DNA from: CAVRGQ01 sp963720785
Lineage (GTDB): Bacteria > Actinomycetota > Acidimicrobiia > IMCC26256 > DASPTH01
NCBI GenBank assembly: GCA_963720785.1
Contig: CAVRGQ010000005.1
Location: 310,001 to 374,000, forward strand
DNA: 64,000 nucleotides
Direction: 5' to 3'
Below, one piece after another: positions 17,914 to 26,788 of the stretch (positions are counted from its first letter, which is position 1; the number at the start of each line of letters is the position of its first letter). Below the pieces are notes generated by a model. That model saw only the letters and a list, made by a program, of their open reading frames with translations, was not told where the DNA came from and did no database searches. The position numbers and the translations under genes were made by a program.

Positions 17914-18315
17914 GTGGCCACCTACCCGTTCCTGTCCGACGATTGGTTCGACGCCGTGCAGCGCATCATCGCCGAGCGCGACGTGGAGATCCCGGCACAC
18001 GCCGACCTGCTCATGAACCTCGTGGTGACGGAGACGCCGTTCGGCGCCGACCGCCTCCTGCACGTGGGCGCGAAGGACGGCGCCGCCGCGTGGGGTCTCG
18101 GACACGCCGACGACGCCCACCTCACGCTCACCACCGATTACACGACCGCCCGCGACATCTTCGTGAGCGGCAACCCCGCGGCGGGGATGCAGGCGTTCAT
18201 GGAGGGCCGGGTGAAGGTCCAGGGCGACCTCACGAAGTTGATGGCCGCGCAGGCCGCGGGCGCGGGCCCCGGCGCGCCCGGCCTCGCCGAGGAGCTCTCC
18301 GCGATCACGGAGTAG
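17914..18315 (+). CDS. SCP2 sterol-carrier-like domain protein
   Basis: 133 residues from GTG 17914. Sequence fits the SCP-2-like lipid-binding fold: LHVGAKDGAAAWGLGHADDAHLTLTTDYTTARDIFVSGNP, then MQAFMEGRVKVQGDLTKLM, the signature loop seen in SCP2 domains. It probably binds a hydrophobic ligand; no enzymatic domain. The last 22 bases, including the TAG stop, are repeated exactly 16 bases downstream. Confidence 0.82.
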   Translation: MATYPFLSDDWFDAVQRIIAERDVEIPAHADLLMNLVVTETPFGADRLLHVGAKDGAAAWGLGHADDAHLTLTTDYTTARDIFVSGNPAAGMQAFMEGRVKVQGDLTKLMAAQAAGAGPGAPGLAEELSAITE

Positions 18316-18353
18316 CGGAGCGCCGCAGGCGGCTCTCCGCGATCACGGAGTAG
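18294..18353. repeat. 22-bp direct repeat of SCP2-like gene 3' end
   Basis: Copies at 18294-18315 and 18332-18353, identical, separated by 16 bases. The first copy is the coding end (…LSAITE) with the TAG stop; the second lies outside the gene in a different phase (period 38). Confidence 0.95.
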
Positions 18354-18591
18354 ACGGCACCGCCGCGCTCGCCGGCTGGCCGAGCAGGCGGACGTCGCGT
18401 CCCGGCACCGGCCCGGGCCGCGCGGGTCGGCCGTAGCCGTTGGTGGGCCGGCACAGGCCGGGCCGGGTGGTGCCACCGTGCGGGGGTCGCCGCATCGAGT
18501 CCTCCGAGCACACTGCGGGAGCGCCCTCTCGCTCCCGTCCCCGGACACGACGACGCAACGCCGATCGTGTCACGCGTGGATCTCGGGAGGC
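18316..18591. other. intergenic region between convergent genes
   Basis: 276 bases between the SCP2-like gene and the kinase gene. Apart from the repeat copy I see only GC-rich sequence; several overlapping minus-strand ORFs of 68-136 codons lack Shine-Dalgarno sites, recognisable motifs and credible codon use. No tRNA fold or terminator with a T-run was found. Confidence 0.5.
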
Positions 18592-20451
18592 TCAGAAGAA
18601 GAGCGTGACCTTCGAGCCCTTCTGGGCCTGGGTGCCGGCCGCCGGGTCGGTGGCCCGCACCACGCGCCCCGGCAGGTAGCTCTGGGTGTCGACCTGGAAG
18701 CCGAGGCCCTGCAGCTGCGCGGTGGCGGCGTCGAGCGACTTGCCCACGAGGTTGGGCACGAGGACCAGCTCAGGACCCTTGCTCACGTTGACCGTGACCT
18801 GCGAGCCCTTGGGCGCCGGGGTGCCGGAGGCCGGGTCGGTGCCGACCACCTGGTCCTTCGGGACGGTGGCGTCGAACACGTCGGCGCGCACCACGGTGAA
18901 CCCGAGGCCGGTGAGCGTGGCCGCGGCCTGGTCGTAGGTCTGCTTCGAGACGTCGGGGACGGTCACCGGCGCGGGGCCGTTGCTCACGAGGAGCTTCACG
19001 GTGGAGTCGCGCGGCGTGCCGGTGCCCGCCTTCGGGTCGGTGCCGATCACCTGGCCCGCCGGCACGGTCTCGTCGTAGGGCGTCTCCTGCGCGACGAGGA
19101 AGCCGGCCGCCTGCAGCGCCGCCGTGGCCTCCTCCGGTGTCTTGCCCGCGACGTCGGGCACCGCGACCGGCGGCGGTCCGCGCGACACGACGAGCTCGAT
19201 CTCGTCACCGTCGCTCGCGAACGTGCCCGGCGCGGGATGTTGCGCGATCACGACGTCCTTGGGGTCGTCGCTGTTGCGCAGGGTGATCTTCAGCGAGAGC
19301 CCCGCGGCCGCGGCGCGGTCGGTGGCGCTCTTGGTGCTCAGCCCCACGAGCGACGGCACCGTGACCGTGCCGCCGTTCCCCGTGGCCGCGACCGCGACCC
19401 CGGCGGCGAGGAGGGCGAGCACCACGACCGCGGCGACGACCGCGCCGACCCAACGGAACGAGCCGGGCGTGCGCTCGCGCTTGCGGGGCACCACCACCTC
19501 GGGCACCGGCTCGGGCGCGGGTGCGTCCTGGTCGAACAGGTGCGACGACCGGCCGATCTGGGTGGGGTCGACGGTGGAGATCTCGCCCGAGAGGCCGGCG
19601 AGCACCAACGGCTGTGGTGGCGGCAGCGCGCGGCCGGCGTCGGCGAGCGCGGCCCGCATCGTGGCGGCGTCCGGGTAGCGGTCGTCGGGTTCGGCGCGCC
19701 CGGCGCGCTCGACCACCGGCCCGAGCCGGCCGAGCGTCAGCGGCGCCACCAACGACGTGTGGGTGCGCTGCGCGAGCGTGCCGATCGCGGTGTCGGCCAT
19801 GCCCGGGACCGTGCCGGTGACCGACTCCACCAACACGACCGCGAGGGAGTAGAGGTCGCCGCGGCCGTCGAGCGCCCGGCCGGTGGCCTGCTCGGGGGCC
19901 GCGTAACGGGCGGTGCCCACCACCGTGCCGGCCGGTTCGGTCCAGCTCGCCTCGGCCAGCGCGCGGGCGAGGCCGAAGTCGGCGACGCGCAGGATGCCGT
20001 GCTCGTCGAACAGCAGGTTCGCGGGCTTGATGTCGCGGTGCACCAGACCCCGGGCGTGGGAGTACTCCAACGCGCTGGTGACCTGACGACCGACGTGCGC
20101 GGCCTGCGCCGGGCTCAGGCGCGTGCCGGCGTCGAGCATCGAGCGCAGGCTGCCACCGGTGAGCAATTCGAGCACCATGAACGGCACGTCGTCCTCGCCC
20201 CAGTCGTACACCGCCATCACGTTCGGGTGGTTCAGGCTGGCGGCCACCTGGGCTTCCGCCCGGAAGCGGCGCAGGAAGCCCGCGTCCTCCGCGAGCGCCA
20301 GGTGCAGCACCTTGACCGCGACGCGGCGACGCAGCCTTACGTCGTCGGCCACATAGACCCGACCGGACGCGCCCGCGCCGATCGGGGCGAGCAGGCGATA
20401 GCGACCGGCGAGGACGCGGCCGGTGAGGTCACCGACACCACTGCTCGCCAT
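18592..20451 (-). CDS. pknB: PASTA-domain serine/threonine protein kinase (PknB type)
   Basis: 619 residues. Kinase domain (residues ~12-270): glycine loop IGAGASGRVY, VAVKVL Lys, HRDIKPANLL catalytic loop, DFGLA and the APE-like YAAPEQ. Then a ~70-residue linker, one TM (WVGAVVAAVVVLALLAAGVAVAA) and four extracellular PASTA repeats, each opening with VPxLxG/VPDVxxK and ending in a KLLVSNGP/VVSRGP-type strand. PASTA domains bind muropeptides or lipid II, so the kinase reports on cell-wall state. It stands alone here, without pbpA/rodA, divergent from a small membrane protein. The ATG at 20451 is 6 nt from a TACCGT hexamer. Confidence 0.96.
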   Translation of the reverse strand: MASSGVGDLTGRVLAGRYRLLAPIGAGASGRVYVADDVRLRRRVAVKVLHLALAEDAGFLRRFRAEAQVAASLNHPNVMAVYDWGEDDVPFMVLELLTGGSLRSMLDAGTRLSPAQAAHVGRQVTSALEYSHARGLVHRDIKPANLLFDEHGILRVADFGLARALAEASWTEPAGTVVGTARYAAPEQATGRALDGRGDLYSLAVVLVESVTGTVPGMADTAIGTLAQRTHTSLVAPLTLGRLGPVVERAGRAEPDDRYPDAATMRAALADAGRALPPPQPLVLAGLSGEISTVDPTQIGRSSHLFDQDAPAPEPVPEVVVPRKRERTPGSFRWVGAVVAAVVVLALLAAGVAVAATGNGGTVTVPSLVGLSTKSATDRAAAAGLSLKITLRNSDDPKDVVIAQHPAPGTFASDGDEIELVVSRGPPPVAVPDVAGKTPEEATAALQAAGFLVAQETPYDETVPAGQVIGTDPKAGTGTPRDSTVKLLVSNGPAPVTVPDVSKQTYDQAAATLTGLGFTVVRADVFDATVPKDQVVGTDPASGTPAPKGSQVTVNVSKGPELVLVPNLVGKSLDAATAQLQGLGFQVDTQSYLPGRVVRATDPAAGTQAQKGSKVTLFF

Positions 20452-20457
20452 CGGGCC

Positions 20458-20463
20458 ACGGTA
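20458..20463 (-). promoter_or_regulatory. -10 hexamer of pknB
   Basis: TACCGT on the minus strand, six bases before the ATG; no Shine-Dalgarno, so leaderless. Confidence 0.55.
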
Positions 20464-20499
20464 CCGGCGGCGCGAGGCGGAATCGTGGCACTCGGCGGG

Positions 20500-20505
20500 T
20501 ACCCT
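20500..20505 (+). promoter_or_regulatory. -10 hexamer of small membrane-protein gene
   Basis: TACCCT, six bases before GTG 20512; leaderless geometry. Confidence 0.55.
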
Positions 20506-20511
20506 CGGACC

Positions 20512-21016
20512 GTGCCCGACGCCCCCACCATCACCGGTTCACCGACCGGCCCCGCAGCATCGGGTGGTCCGCAGCCGGCGCCGAAGCCGCGCCTGGTGAA
20601 GCACCCGTGGCGGCGTCGCGATCGTGCTCGGCGCGGTGTTGGTGATGGTGAACCTCGCCATCGTGATGTTCGCCAACACCGACACCACCGAGAAGGGCTT
20701 GAAGCCCCTGCCGAACGAGATCGAGTCGATCACACCTGGGCGCGGTGAGCTCACCGGACTGGTCGACACCATCACCGTCGACCTGCGCGACGACCTGAGC
20801 GGCGTGCTCGTCGTCGACGGCGTGGAGATCCCCGAGGACCAGCTCGAGCGGGTCGTCGCCCTGCAGCAGGTGACCTTCCGGCCCGGGCCGGGCAAGGAGA
20901 TCTCGCGCTTCCGTGCCGGTGACAACACGGTCGAGGTGTTGTACTGGCCGGGTCGCCTGCAGGACCGTCCGGCCAAGCCGTCCAGCTTCGGCTGGACCTT
21001 CCGCGCCGGAGCCTGA
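20512..21016 (+). CDS. single-pass membrane protein, unknown function (frameshifted)
   Basis: About 167 residues. A Pro-rich cytoplasmic N-terminus (SPTGPAASGGPQPAPKPRLVKHPWR), one TM (VAIVLGAVLVMVNLAIVMFA), then an extracytoplasmic domain of ~110 residues beginning NTDTTEKGLKPLPNEIESI and ending SSFGWTFRAGA. One extra base near 20615 (CGGC-GTCGCG) breaks the frame between WR and VAIVLG. Divergent from the PASTA kinase with ~60 bp between starts. I do not recognise the extracytoplasmic domain; it looks like a conserved actinobacterial envelope protein. Confidence 0.7.
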
Positions 21017-21028
21017 TCGCGCGCTCGC

Positions 21029-22028
21029 TCAGCTGATCGCGAGCACGGCGGCGCCGCGCACGCGGTCCTCCTCGATCGCGAGGAGCGCGTCGTTGGCGGC
21101 ATCGAGGGGGTACGTCTCGAACTCGGTGCGGATCCGCGCCTCCGCGCACAGGTCCATGAACACCTGCGCGTCCTGACGCGTCATGTTCGCCACCGAGCGC
21201 AGGCTGCGCTCGCGCCAGAGCAGCGCGTAGTCGAACGCGGGGATGGTGCTCATGTGGATCCCGGCGAGGCTCACCGTGCCCCCGGGTCGCACCACCTGCA
21301 ACGCGACGGGCACCAACTCACCTGCGGGCGCGAACACGACCGCGCGGTCGCACGACGCCGGCGGTACCTCGCTCGCGTGTCCGACCCAGGCGGCGCCCAT
21401 CTCGCGCGGCGAGCTCGCGATGGCGCTCCCCACGCGTGAGCACGACGGCTTCACACCCCCAGTGGCGCAGCACCTGCAGCGCGAGGTGGGCCGACGCACC
21501 GAAGCCCATGAGCGCGACGCGCTCCCCCGGTTGCACTTCTGCGCGCCGCAGCGCGCGGTAGCCGATCACGCCCGCACACAGCAGCGGCGCGGCTTCGAGG
21601 TCGCCCATCGCTGCGGGCAGACGCACTGCGAACGCCTCGGGCACGGTCATCGCCTCGGCGTAACCGCCGTCCACCGTCCACCCGGTGAACCGGGCGCGCT
21701 CGCAGAGGTTCTCCTCACCGCGAAGGCAGAACGTGCACTCGCCGCAGGTCTGGTGGAGCCACGGCACGCCGACGCGGTCGCCGACCGCCAGCAGGGTGCA
21801 ACCCGGCCCGAGGGCGTCGACCCGGCCGACCGCCTGGTGCCCCGGCACCACGGGCAGGTGCGTGAGCTCGAGATCGCCCTCGACCACGTGCAGGTCGGTG
21901 CGACAACAGCCGCACGCAGTGACACGGACGCGAACCTCCCCGGGCCCGGGAACGGGCTCGGGGAGGTCGACGAGATGGAGCGGTCCGGTGCTCGCAGGAG
22001 CGGGGGACCAGAGCTGCTGTGCGCGCAT
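21029..22028 (-). CDS. zinc-dependent alcohol dehydrogenase (frameshifted)
   Basis: About 332 residues, MDR superfamily, AdhA-like. Catalytic-zinc ligands in TACGCCRTDLH and GHQAVG; structural-zinc cysteines in HQTCGECTFCLRGEENLC; the coenzyme fold has ALMGFGASAHLALQV. One extra C near 21415 (CTCGC-C-GCGCGAG) breaks the frame between RHRELA and REMGAAWVG. The C-terminal half continues ...AVVFAPAGELVPVALQVVRPGG to AAVLAIS. ATG 22028 is preferred over the adjacent GTG. Confidence 0.88.
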
Positions 22029-22066
22029 CACCCACAGCTTGGCAGTTGGTGCCCGATCAGGCGACC

Positions 22067-22100
22067 ACGCCGATCAAGAAACGACGCCGATCAAGAAACG
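22067..22100. repeat. two tandem 17-bp units at MaoC-like gene 3' end
   Basis: ACGCCGATCAAGAAACG occurs twice head-to-tail (22067-22083, 22084-22100). The second unit contains the stop codon and last codons of the MaoC-like gene; the first lies just beyond. Confidence 0.95.
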
Positions 22101-22507
22101 ACGAAAGTGGCGCTGCCCTTGATCGCCGCGCCACCAGACTCGACGCGTGTGACGAGCAGGTCGACATCGACCTTGCGCTCGCCGCCGTCCTCGTAGCGGC
22201 GCGCGACCTTGCCGGTGCACACGAGGTGGTCACCCGGCCACACCTGCTCGCGGAACTGCACGTTGAAGTTGCGGATGTTCGCCGCACCGAGCCAGTCGGT
22301 GGCGTAGGTGCCGAGGATGCCCGCCTGGAGCATCCCCACCGAGAAGACGCTCGGGAAGCCGGCGCCCTTGGCGAAGTCCTCGTCGTGGTGGATCGGGTTG
22401 AAGTCGCCCGACGCACCCTGGTACCGCACGAAGTCGGTGCGGGTGAGCGGCCCGATCTGCACCGGCTCACGCTCGGTGCCCTCCGAAAGTTCGTCCCAGG
22501 TCGCCAT
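22091..22507 (-). CDS. MaoC-like (R)-hydratase, HadB-type half
   Basis: 138 residues, hot-dog fold. The hydratase-2 motif is present: YQGASGDFNPIHHDEDFAKGAGF contains the catalytic Asp and His (D-x4-H). Starts at ATG 22507, which overlaps the upstream stop as TGATG. With the preceding gene it resembles the paired HadA/HadB (R)-3-hydroxyacyl dehydratases of actinobacteria, where one subunit supplies the catalytic dyad and the other the acyl tunnel. Substrate chain length cannot be read from the sequence. Confidence 0.88.
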   Translation of the reverse strand: MATWDELSEGTEREPVQIGPLTRTDFVRYQGASGDFNPIHHDEDFAKGAGFPSVFSVGMLQAGILGTYATDWLGAANIRNFNVQFREQVWPGDHLVCTGKVARRYEDGGERKVDVDLLVTRVESGGAAIKGSATFVVS

Positions 22508-22953
22508 CACTTGTCCTCCGTGGGCGCCTTGCCCGTGATGATCAGCACGTTCTTCGACTCGGCGACGACCTTGCCGCTCTCGTCGGAGAACTCGGTGGCC
22601 ATCTCGATGAAGGTCATCGTGCCGCCACGCTTGCCTTCCTTCTCGTAGATGTCCTTGACCACGCCCGTGGCCGTCAGCTTCGTGCCGGCGCGGGGCGGGG
22701 GACCGTAGAACGTGAACTCCTGGCCGCCGTGCAGCAGGCGGGTGAGGTCGATGTCCAGGCTCGCCATGGGGTTGCCCCCGGTCGCCCAGAACGCGCTGGT
22801 CATCAGGAACGTGGGCGGCGACACTGCAAACGGGTCGTCGAAGTAGTCCGGGTTGCGCGACATCGTCGCTCGGGCGAACTCGCGGATCTTCCCGCGCTCC
22901 ACCACCATCTCGTAGGGCTCGGACCTCTGTCCGATCACCGACTTGTCCACCAT
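22507..22953 (-). CDS. FAS1-like dehydratase domain protein, HadA-type half
   Basis: 148 residues starting MVDKSVIGQRSEPYEMVVERG, the opening typical of the MaoC N-terminal (FAS1-like) dehydratase family: IREFARATMSRNPDYF, then PPTFLMTSAFW. It lacks the D-x4-H dyad, as expected for the non-catalytic half. Translationally coupled to the MaoC-like gene. Probable role: fatty-acid or 3-hydroxyacyl-thioester dehydration as a heterodimer. Confidence 0.86.
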   Translation of the reverse strand: MVDKSVIGQRSEPYEMVVERGKIREFARATMSRNPDYFDDPFAVSPPTFLMTSAFWATGGNPMASLDIDLTRLLHGGQEFTFYGPPPRAGTKLTATGVVKDIYEKEGKRGGTMTFIEMATEFSDESGKVVAESKNVLIITGKAPTEDK

Positions 22954-23007
22954 GGAGGCTCTCCTCTCGGTCGGGCGAGAGGCTACGTCGCGAGCGGTGG
23001 TCGGCGC

Positions 23008-25064
23008 CTACTGGCCGGGAGCCTCCGGCTCCTGACCATCCGCCGGGCCGGGCCCGGACTCCAAGAGTCTCTGCAGGGCGTCCTGGTCGAGGATCGTCAC
23101 GCCGAGTGTCTCGGCCTTGGCGAGCTTGGAGCCCGGGCTGGCGCCCGCCACCACGTAGCTCGTCTTCTTGGAGACGCTGCTCGTGACCTTGCCGCCGCGC
23201 GCCTCGATCGCGGCCTGCGCGTCGTCGCGGGTGAGGTCGGGGAGGGTGCCGGTGAGCACGAAGGTGAGCCCGGCCAACGTGGCCTCGCCCTCCGGCACCA
23301 CGGCTTTCTCCGGACCCTGGAAGTTCACGCCCGCAGCGCGCAGCTTCTCCACGAGCGCGCGGTTGCGCTCGTCGGCGAAGAACTGCTGCACGCTCTCGGC
23401 GATGACCCCGCCGACGCTCGGCACCGCAGCGAGCTCCTCGGCCGACGCCGCCGCGATCGCGTCGAGGCTGCCGAGCTCGCGCGCGAGGGCGATCGACGCG
23501 GTGGGACCGACGTGGCGGATGCCGAGGCCGACGAGCAGGCGGTTGAGCGGGCGGGTGCGCGCCGCGTCGATGGCGGCCACGAGCTGCTGTGCCGACTTCT
23601 GCGCCATGCGCTCGAGCGGCAGGAGCTGCTCGACGGTGAGGCCGAACACGTCCGCGGCATCGGCCAGCAAGTGGGCCTCGACGAATTGCAGGACGCGCTC
23701 CTCGCCGAGCCCCTCGATGTCCATCGCCGAACGACCGGCGAAGAACACGATCTGTTGCACGCGCCGCGCGGGGCAGTCGACGTTCACGCAGCGCGTGTCG
23801 GCCGCACCCTCGGGCCGCACGAGCGGTTGGCCGCACACCGGGCAGTCCTTCGGGAACACCCACTTGCGCGCGCCCTTCTTGCGCTTCGCCAAGACCGGAC
23901 CGACGACCTCGGGGATGACGTCGCCGGCCTTGCGCACGACGACGGTGTCGCCGACGCGCACGTCTTTGCGGGCGACGTCGTCCTGGTTGTGCAGCGTGGC
24001 CATCGCCACCGTGGAACCGCCGACGAAGACCGGTTCGAGCTGCGCGAACGGCGTGGCGCGGCCGGTGCGGCCGATGCTCACGTGGATCCCGAGCAGCCGG
24101 GTGGTCTTCTCCTCGGGCGGGAACTTGAACGCGATCGCCCAGCGCGGCGCCTTGCTCGTGAACCCCAGCTCGGTGCGTTGCGCGAGGTCGTCGACCTTCA
24201 CCACCGCGCCGTCGATCTCGTAGCCGAACGAGTGGCGGTGCTCCATCGTGCGCTCGCAGAACGAGAACACGGCGTCGAGATCGGCGAGTTGTTCGATGTG
24301 GTCGTTCACCGGGAGGCCGAGCTCCGCGATCCACGTGAGGGTCTCGGAGTGCGAGCCCAGCCGCGGGCCGCCGTCGAGGACACCGAGCTGGTACGCGTCG
24401 AACGCGAGGTCGCGTGACGCGGTGACGCGCGGATCCTTCTGGCGGAGGCTGCCCGCCGCCGCGTTGCGCGGGTTCGCGAACAGGCGGTCGCCCGCTTCGC
24501 CCTGGCGGCGGTTCAGCTCCTCGAACGACGAGTGGGGCATGAAGATCTCGCCGCGCACCTCGAGCCGCGCGGGGATGTCGCGCGCCGGAGAGCCGCGCGG
24601 GGATCGCCGCGATGGTGGCGACGTTCGGCGTGACGTCCTCACCGGTCTGGCCGTCGCCGCGGGTGGCGCCGCGCACGAAGCGGCCGTCCTCGTAGAGCAG
24701 CGAGATGGCGAGACCGTCGAGCTTGGGTTCGCCCACGAAGGTGACCGGATCGGTGATCGTCTTCTCGATACGCGCGTACCAGGCCGTGAGCTCGTCGCGG
24801 TCGAAGGCGTTGTCGAGCGACAGCATGGGCACGACGTGCTGTACCGGGGCGAAGGTGGCCGACGGCGGTGCGCCGACCTCGGCGAGCGCGGTGTCGGCGG
24901 CGTCGAGCGACGGGTCGGCCTCGACGAGCTCCTCGAGCTCGCGCACGAGCGCGTCGAACTCGGCGTCGGAGATCTCGGGATCGTCGTGGTGGTAGTAGCG
25001 GTCGCGGTGGTGACGGATCTGCGTCGCTCAGCTCGGCGGCGCGCTCACTCGGCGAGGGGGCCAT
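23008..25064 (-). CDS. ligA: NAD-dependent DNA ligase (two frameshifts)
   Basis: Seals nicks in replication and repair. About 684 residues reconstructed, normal LigA length. Adenylation domain: GEPKLDGLAISLLYEDG (nucleophile KLDG Lys) and TRGDGQTGEDVT; OB domain; zinc finger CPVCGQPL...CVNVDCPAR; HhH repeats; C-terminal BRCT ending in the LLESGPGPADG tail. Two one-base insertions: near 25016 (GACGC-A-GATCC, so that SDAIRHHRDRYYHHDDPE joins MAPSPSERAAEL) and near 24590 (GGCGCG-C-GACATC, between RLSGA and DIPARLEVRGEIF). Both interruptions fall in conserved, essential regions; since ligA is essential, they are almost surely sequence errors. Confidence 0.93.
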
Positions 25065-25070
25065 GGCCCC

Positions 25071-25076
25071 ACGCTA
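25071..25076 (-). promoter_or_regulatory. -10 hexamer of ligA
   Basis: TAGCGT on the minus strand, six bases before ATG 25064. Confidence 0.5.
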
Positions 25077-25103
25077 CCGACGACGTGTGACAGTGACCGG
25101 TTG

Positions 25104-25714
25104 TCAGGTCGTGGTGGTGGTTGCCGGCGCGGTCGTCGTCGTGGTGGGCGGCGCCGTCGTCGTGGTCGTCGGCGGCGCGGTCGTCGTCGTGGTGGGCGGC
25201 GCCGTCGTGGTGGTCGGGGCCGTCGTCGTCGTGGACGACGTGGTGGTCGACGACGTGGTGGTACTCGACGACGTGGTGGTGGTCTTGTCGCCGCCGTTGT
25301 CGTCGCCGCCCGAGAGTGCGAGCACCGCGATCACCGCGATGAGCACCACGGCGAGGGCCACGAGACCGCCGATGAGCCAGCGCATGCCCGTGGACATGCC
25401 GCCGTCGTCGGCGGGGGCGGTCCCGCGGGACCGCCGGGGCCGGCCGGGGCGCCGGGTCCGCCCGCGCCGCCTGCCGCGGCACCGGCCGCGGCACCGCCGG
25501 CTGCCGCCGCCGCGGGCATCGCCATCGTGCTGTCGGGCGCCGGCCCGGGAGCGGGGACGGGTCCGGTGGGCGGGTACTCGCCCGTCGTACCGCCCGCACC
25601 GGCTCCGCCCGCGGCGCCGGCCTCGACGGGTGCGCCGCAGTTGCCGCAGATGGTGGCTCCGGGGGCGAGCGGGTCGCCACACACCCCGCAGTAGCGGTAC
25701 GGCGTCGTGTTCAT
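25104..25714 (-). CDS. zinc-ribbon membrane protein with Thr/Ala/Pro tail (frameshifted)
   Basis: About 203 residues. N-terminal double-CxxC zinc ribbon (YCGVCGDPL...ICGNCGAPV), a long Gly/Ala/Pro linker, one TM (WLIGGLVALAVVLIAVIAVLAL), then a C-terminal tail almost wholly of Thr with Ala/Pro (TTTTAPPTTTTT type), about 45 residues. The frame breaks near 25430 in a run of C (one base missing), between GPAGPP and ADDGGMSTGMRW. Thr/Pro tails of this kind are usually extracytoplasmic and often O-mannosylated in actinobacteria (inference). The ATG overlaps the stop of the MetE-like gene (TGATG). Function unknown. Confidence 0.72.
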
Positions 25715-26736
25715 CAGGCTCCCAGCGTGATCCGCGCGGCGACGGCCTGGTCGTGCACCCGGCCCGCCAGCTCGTGCGCGATGCCGAGCACCCGCTCGGC
25801 CTGCGAGGCACCGTAGCCCGCGAGCCCGCAGGCGGGGGTGACCAGTCCGCGGGTGCGCAGCACCACCGGGTCGCAGCCCCGGCGCGACAGTTCGCACCAC
25901 ATGTCGGCGAGACGACGCCAGTGCGGATCGGGCGACTCGCCGACGGGACGATCGGTCGGCACCGCGCCCCAGGCGATCCACCCCTCGCCGTCGAGGAAGC
26001 GGGAGAGCGGCAGCGCGTGGTCGGCGAGGTCGTCGCGGACCTCGACGCCGAGCACCTGCGGGCCGGCCTCGATCGCGAGGCCGAGGTCGCCGTCGCCGCA
26101 CACGTGCAGGCCGGTGGTGCCCTCCACCGCGGCGAGCGCGCCGGACAGGATGTCGATGGCGGAGTCGCGGTCGAGGGTGGCGTCGCCGCGGCGCCAGCGC
26201 ACGAGCGCGGGCTCGTCGAGGAACACCACCACGCTCGTGCCGGGCAGGCGCTGCGCGACGAACTGCTCCAGCGCTCCCGCCCAGGCCCGGCACAGCACCG
26301 CGGCTCGGCGGAAGGCGCGCACCGTGGGCATGCCGAGCGCCTCGAGCGCGCTGCCGAGGGTGAGCGGGCCGGTCAGCTGCACCTTGATCCGTGAGGGGCA
26401 CGCGCCGCCACCGAGTGCCGCGGCCGCGACGGCATCGAGGAAGGCGAGCAGGCCTGCGTGCGCTTCGGGGTCGAACCGGCACTCGGGCGCCGCGTCGGAA
26501 CGGCCGAGGAGCGTGGAGGTGCCGTCGGGCGCGACGGCGATCTCGGGCAGGGCACCGATCCACTGGGCGATCATGCCTTCGCGGGGATCGCGCTCGGGGA
26601 GCTGCGGTGCGGCGGGCAGATCGGGGAGGAGCCGCAGCACGACCGCGGCGGCCTCGACCGGGTCAGTGTGCGGGAGGCTGCCGATCCCCGTCGCGAGACC
26701 CGGCGTCAGCACCGGCGCTCGGAGGATCTGCGTCAT
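25714..26736 (-). CDS. MetE C-terminal-like (methionine synthase II/UROD superfamily) protein
   Basis: 340 residues, intact, ATG 26736. Corresponds to the catalytic barrel of cobalamin-independent methionine synthase: ATGIGSLPHTDP near the N-terminus, FLDEPALV, zinc-type ligand pair GLHVCGDGD, and WGAVPTDRP. The N-terminal half of full MetE is absent, as in the archaeal/actinobacterial MetE-like group whose methyl donor is often unknown. A complete B12-dependent metH is also in the window, so this is probably not the main methionine synthase. Confidence 0.85.
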   Translation of the reverse strand: MTQILRAPVLTPGLATGIGSLPHTDPVEAAAVVLRLLPDLPAAPQLPERDPREGMIAQWIGALPEIAVAPDGTSTLLGRSDAAPECRFDPEAHAGLLAFLDAVAAAALGGGACPSRIKVQLTGPLTLGSALEALGMPTVRAFRRAAVLCRAWAGALEQFVAQRLPGTSVVVFLDEPALVRWRRGDATLDRDSAIDILSGALAAVEGTTGLHVCGDGDLGLAIEAGPQVLGVEVRDDLADHALPLSRFLDGEGWIAWGAVPTDRPVGESPDPHWRRLADMWCELSRRGCDPVVLRTRGLVTPACGLAGYGASQAERVLGIAHELAGRVHDQAVAARITLGA

Positions 26737-26744
26737 ACCGCCGT

Positions 26745-26750
26745 ACTATA
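26745..26750 (-). promoter_or_regulatory. -10 hexamer of MetE-like gene
   Basis: TATAGT (five of six consensus), eight bases before ATG 26736; no Shine-Dalgarno. No clear -35. Confidence 0.65.
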
Positions 26751-26788
26751 CGGACGCCCTCTCCGCGCCCCGGAAACGGAGCGCGCTC

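Noticed and set aside
18343..18573. small protein gene downstream of pknB (minus strand)
   Set aside because: Arg/Pro-rich, no Shine-Dalgarno or -10, overlaps the duplicated repeat; looks like a GC-driven chance ORF.
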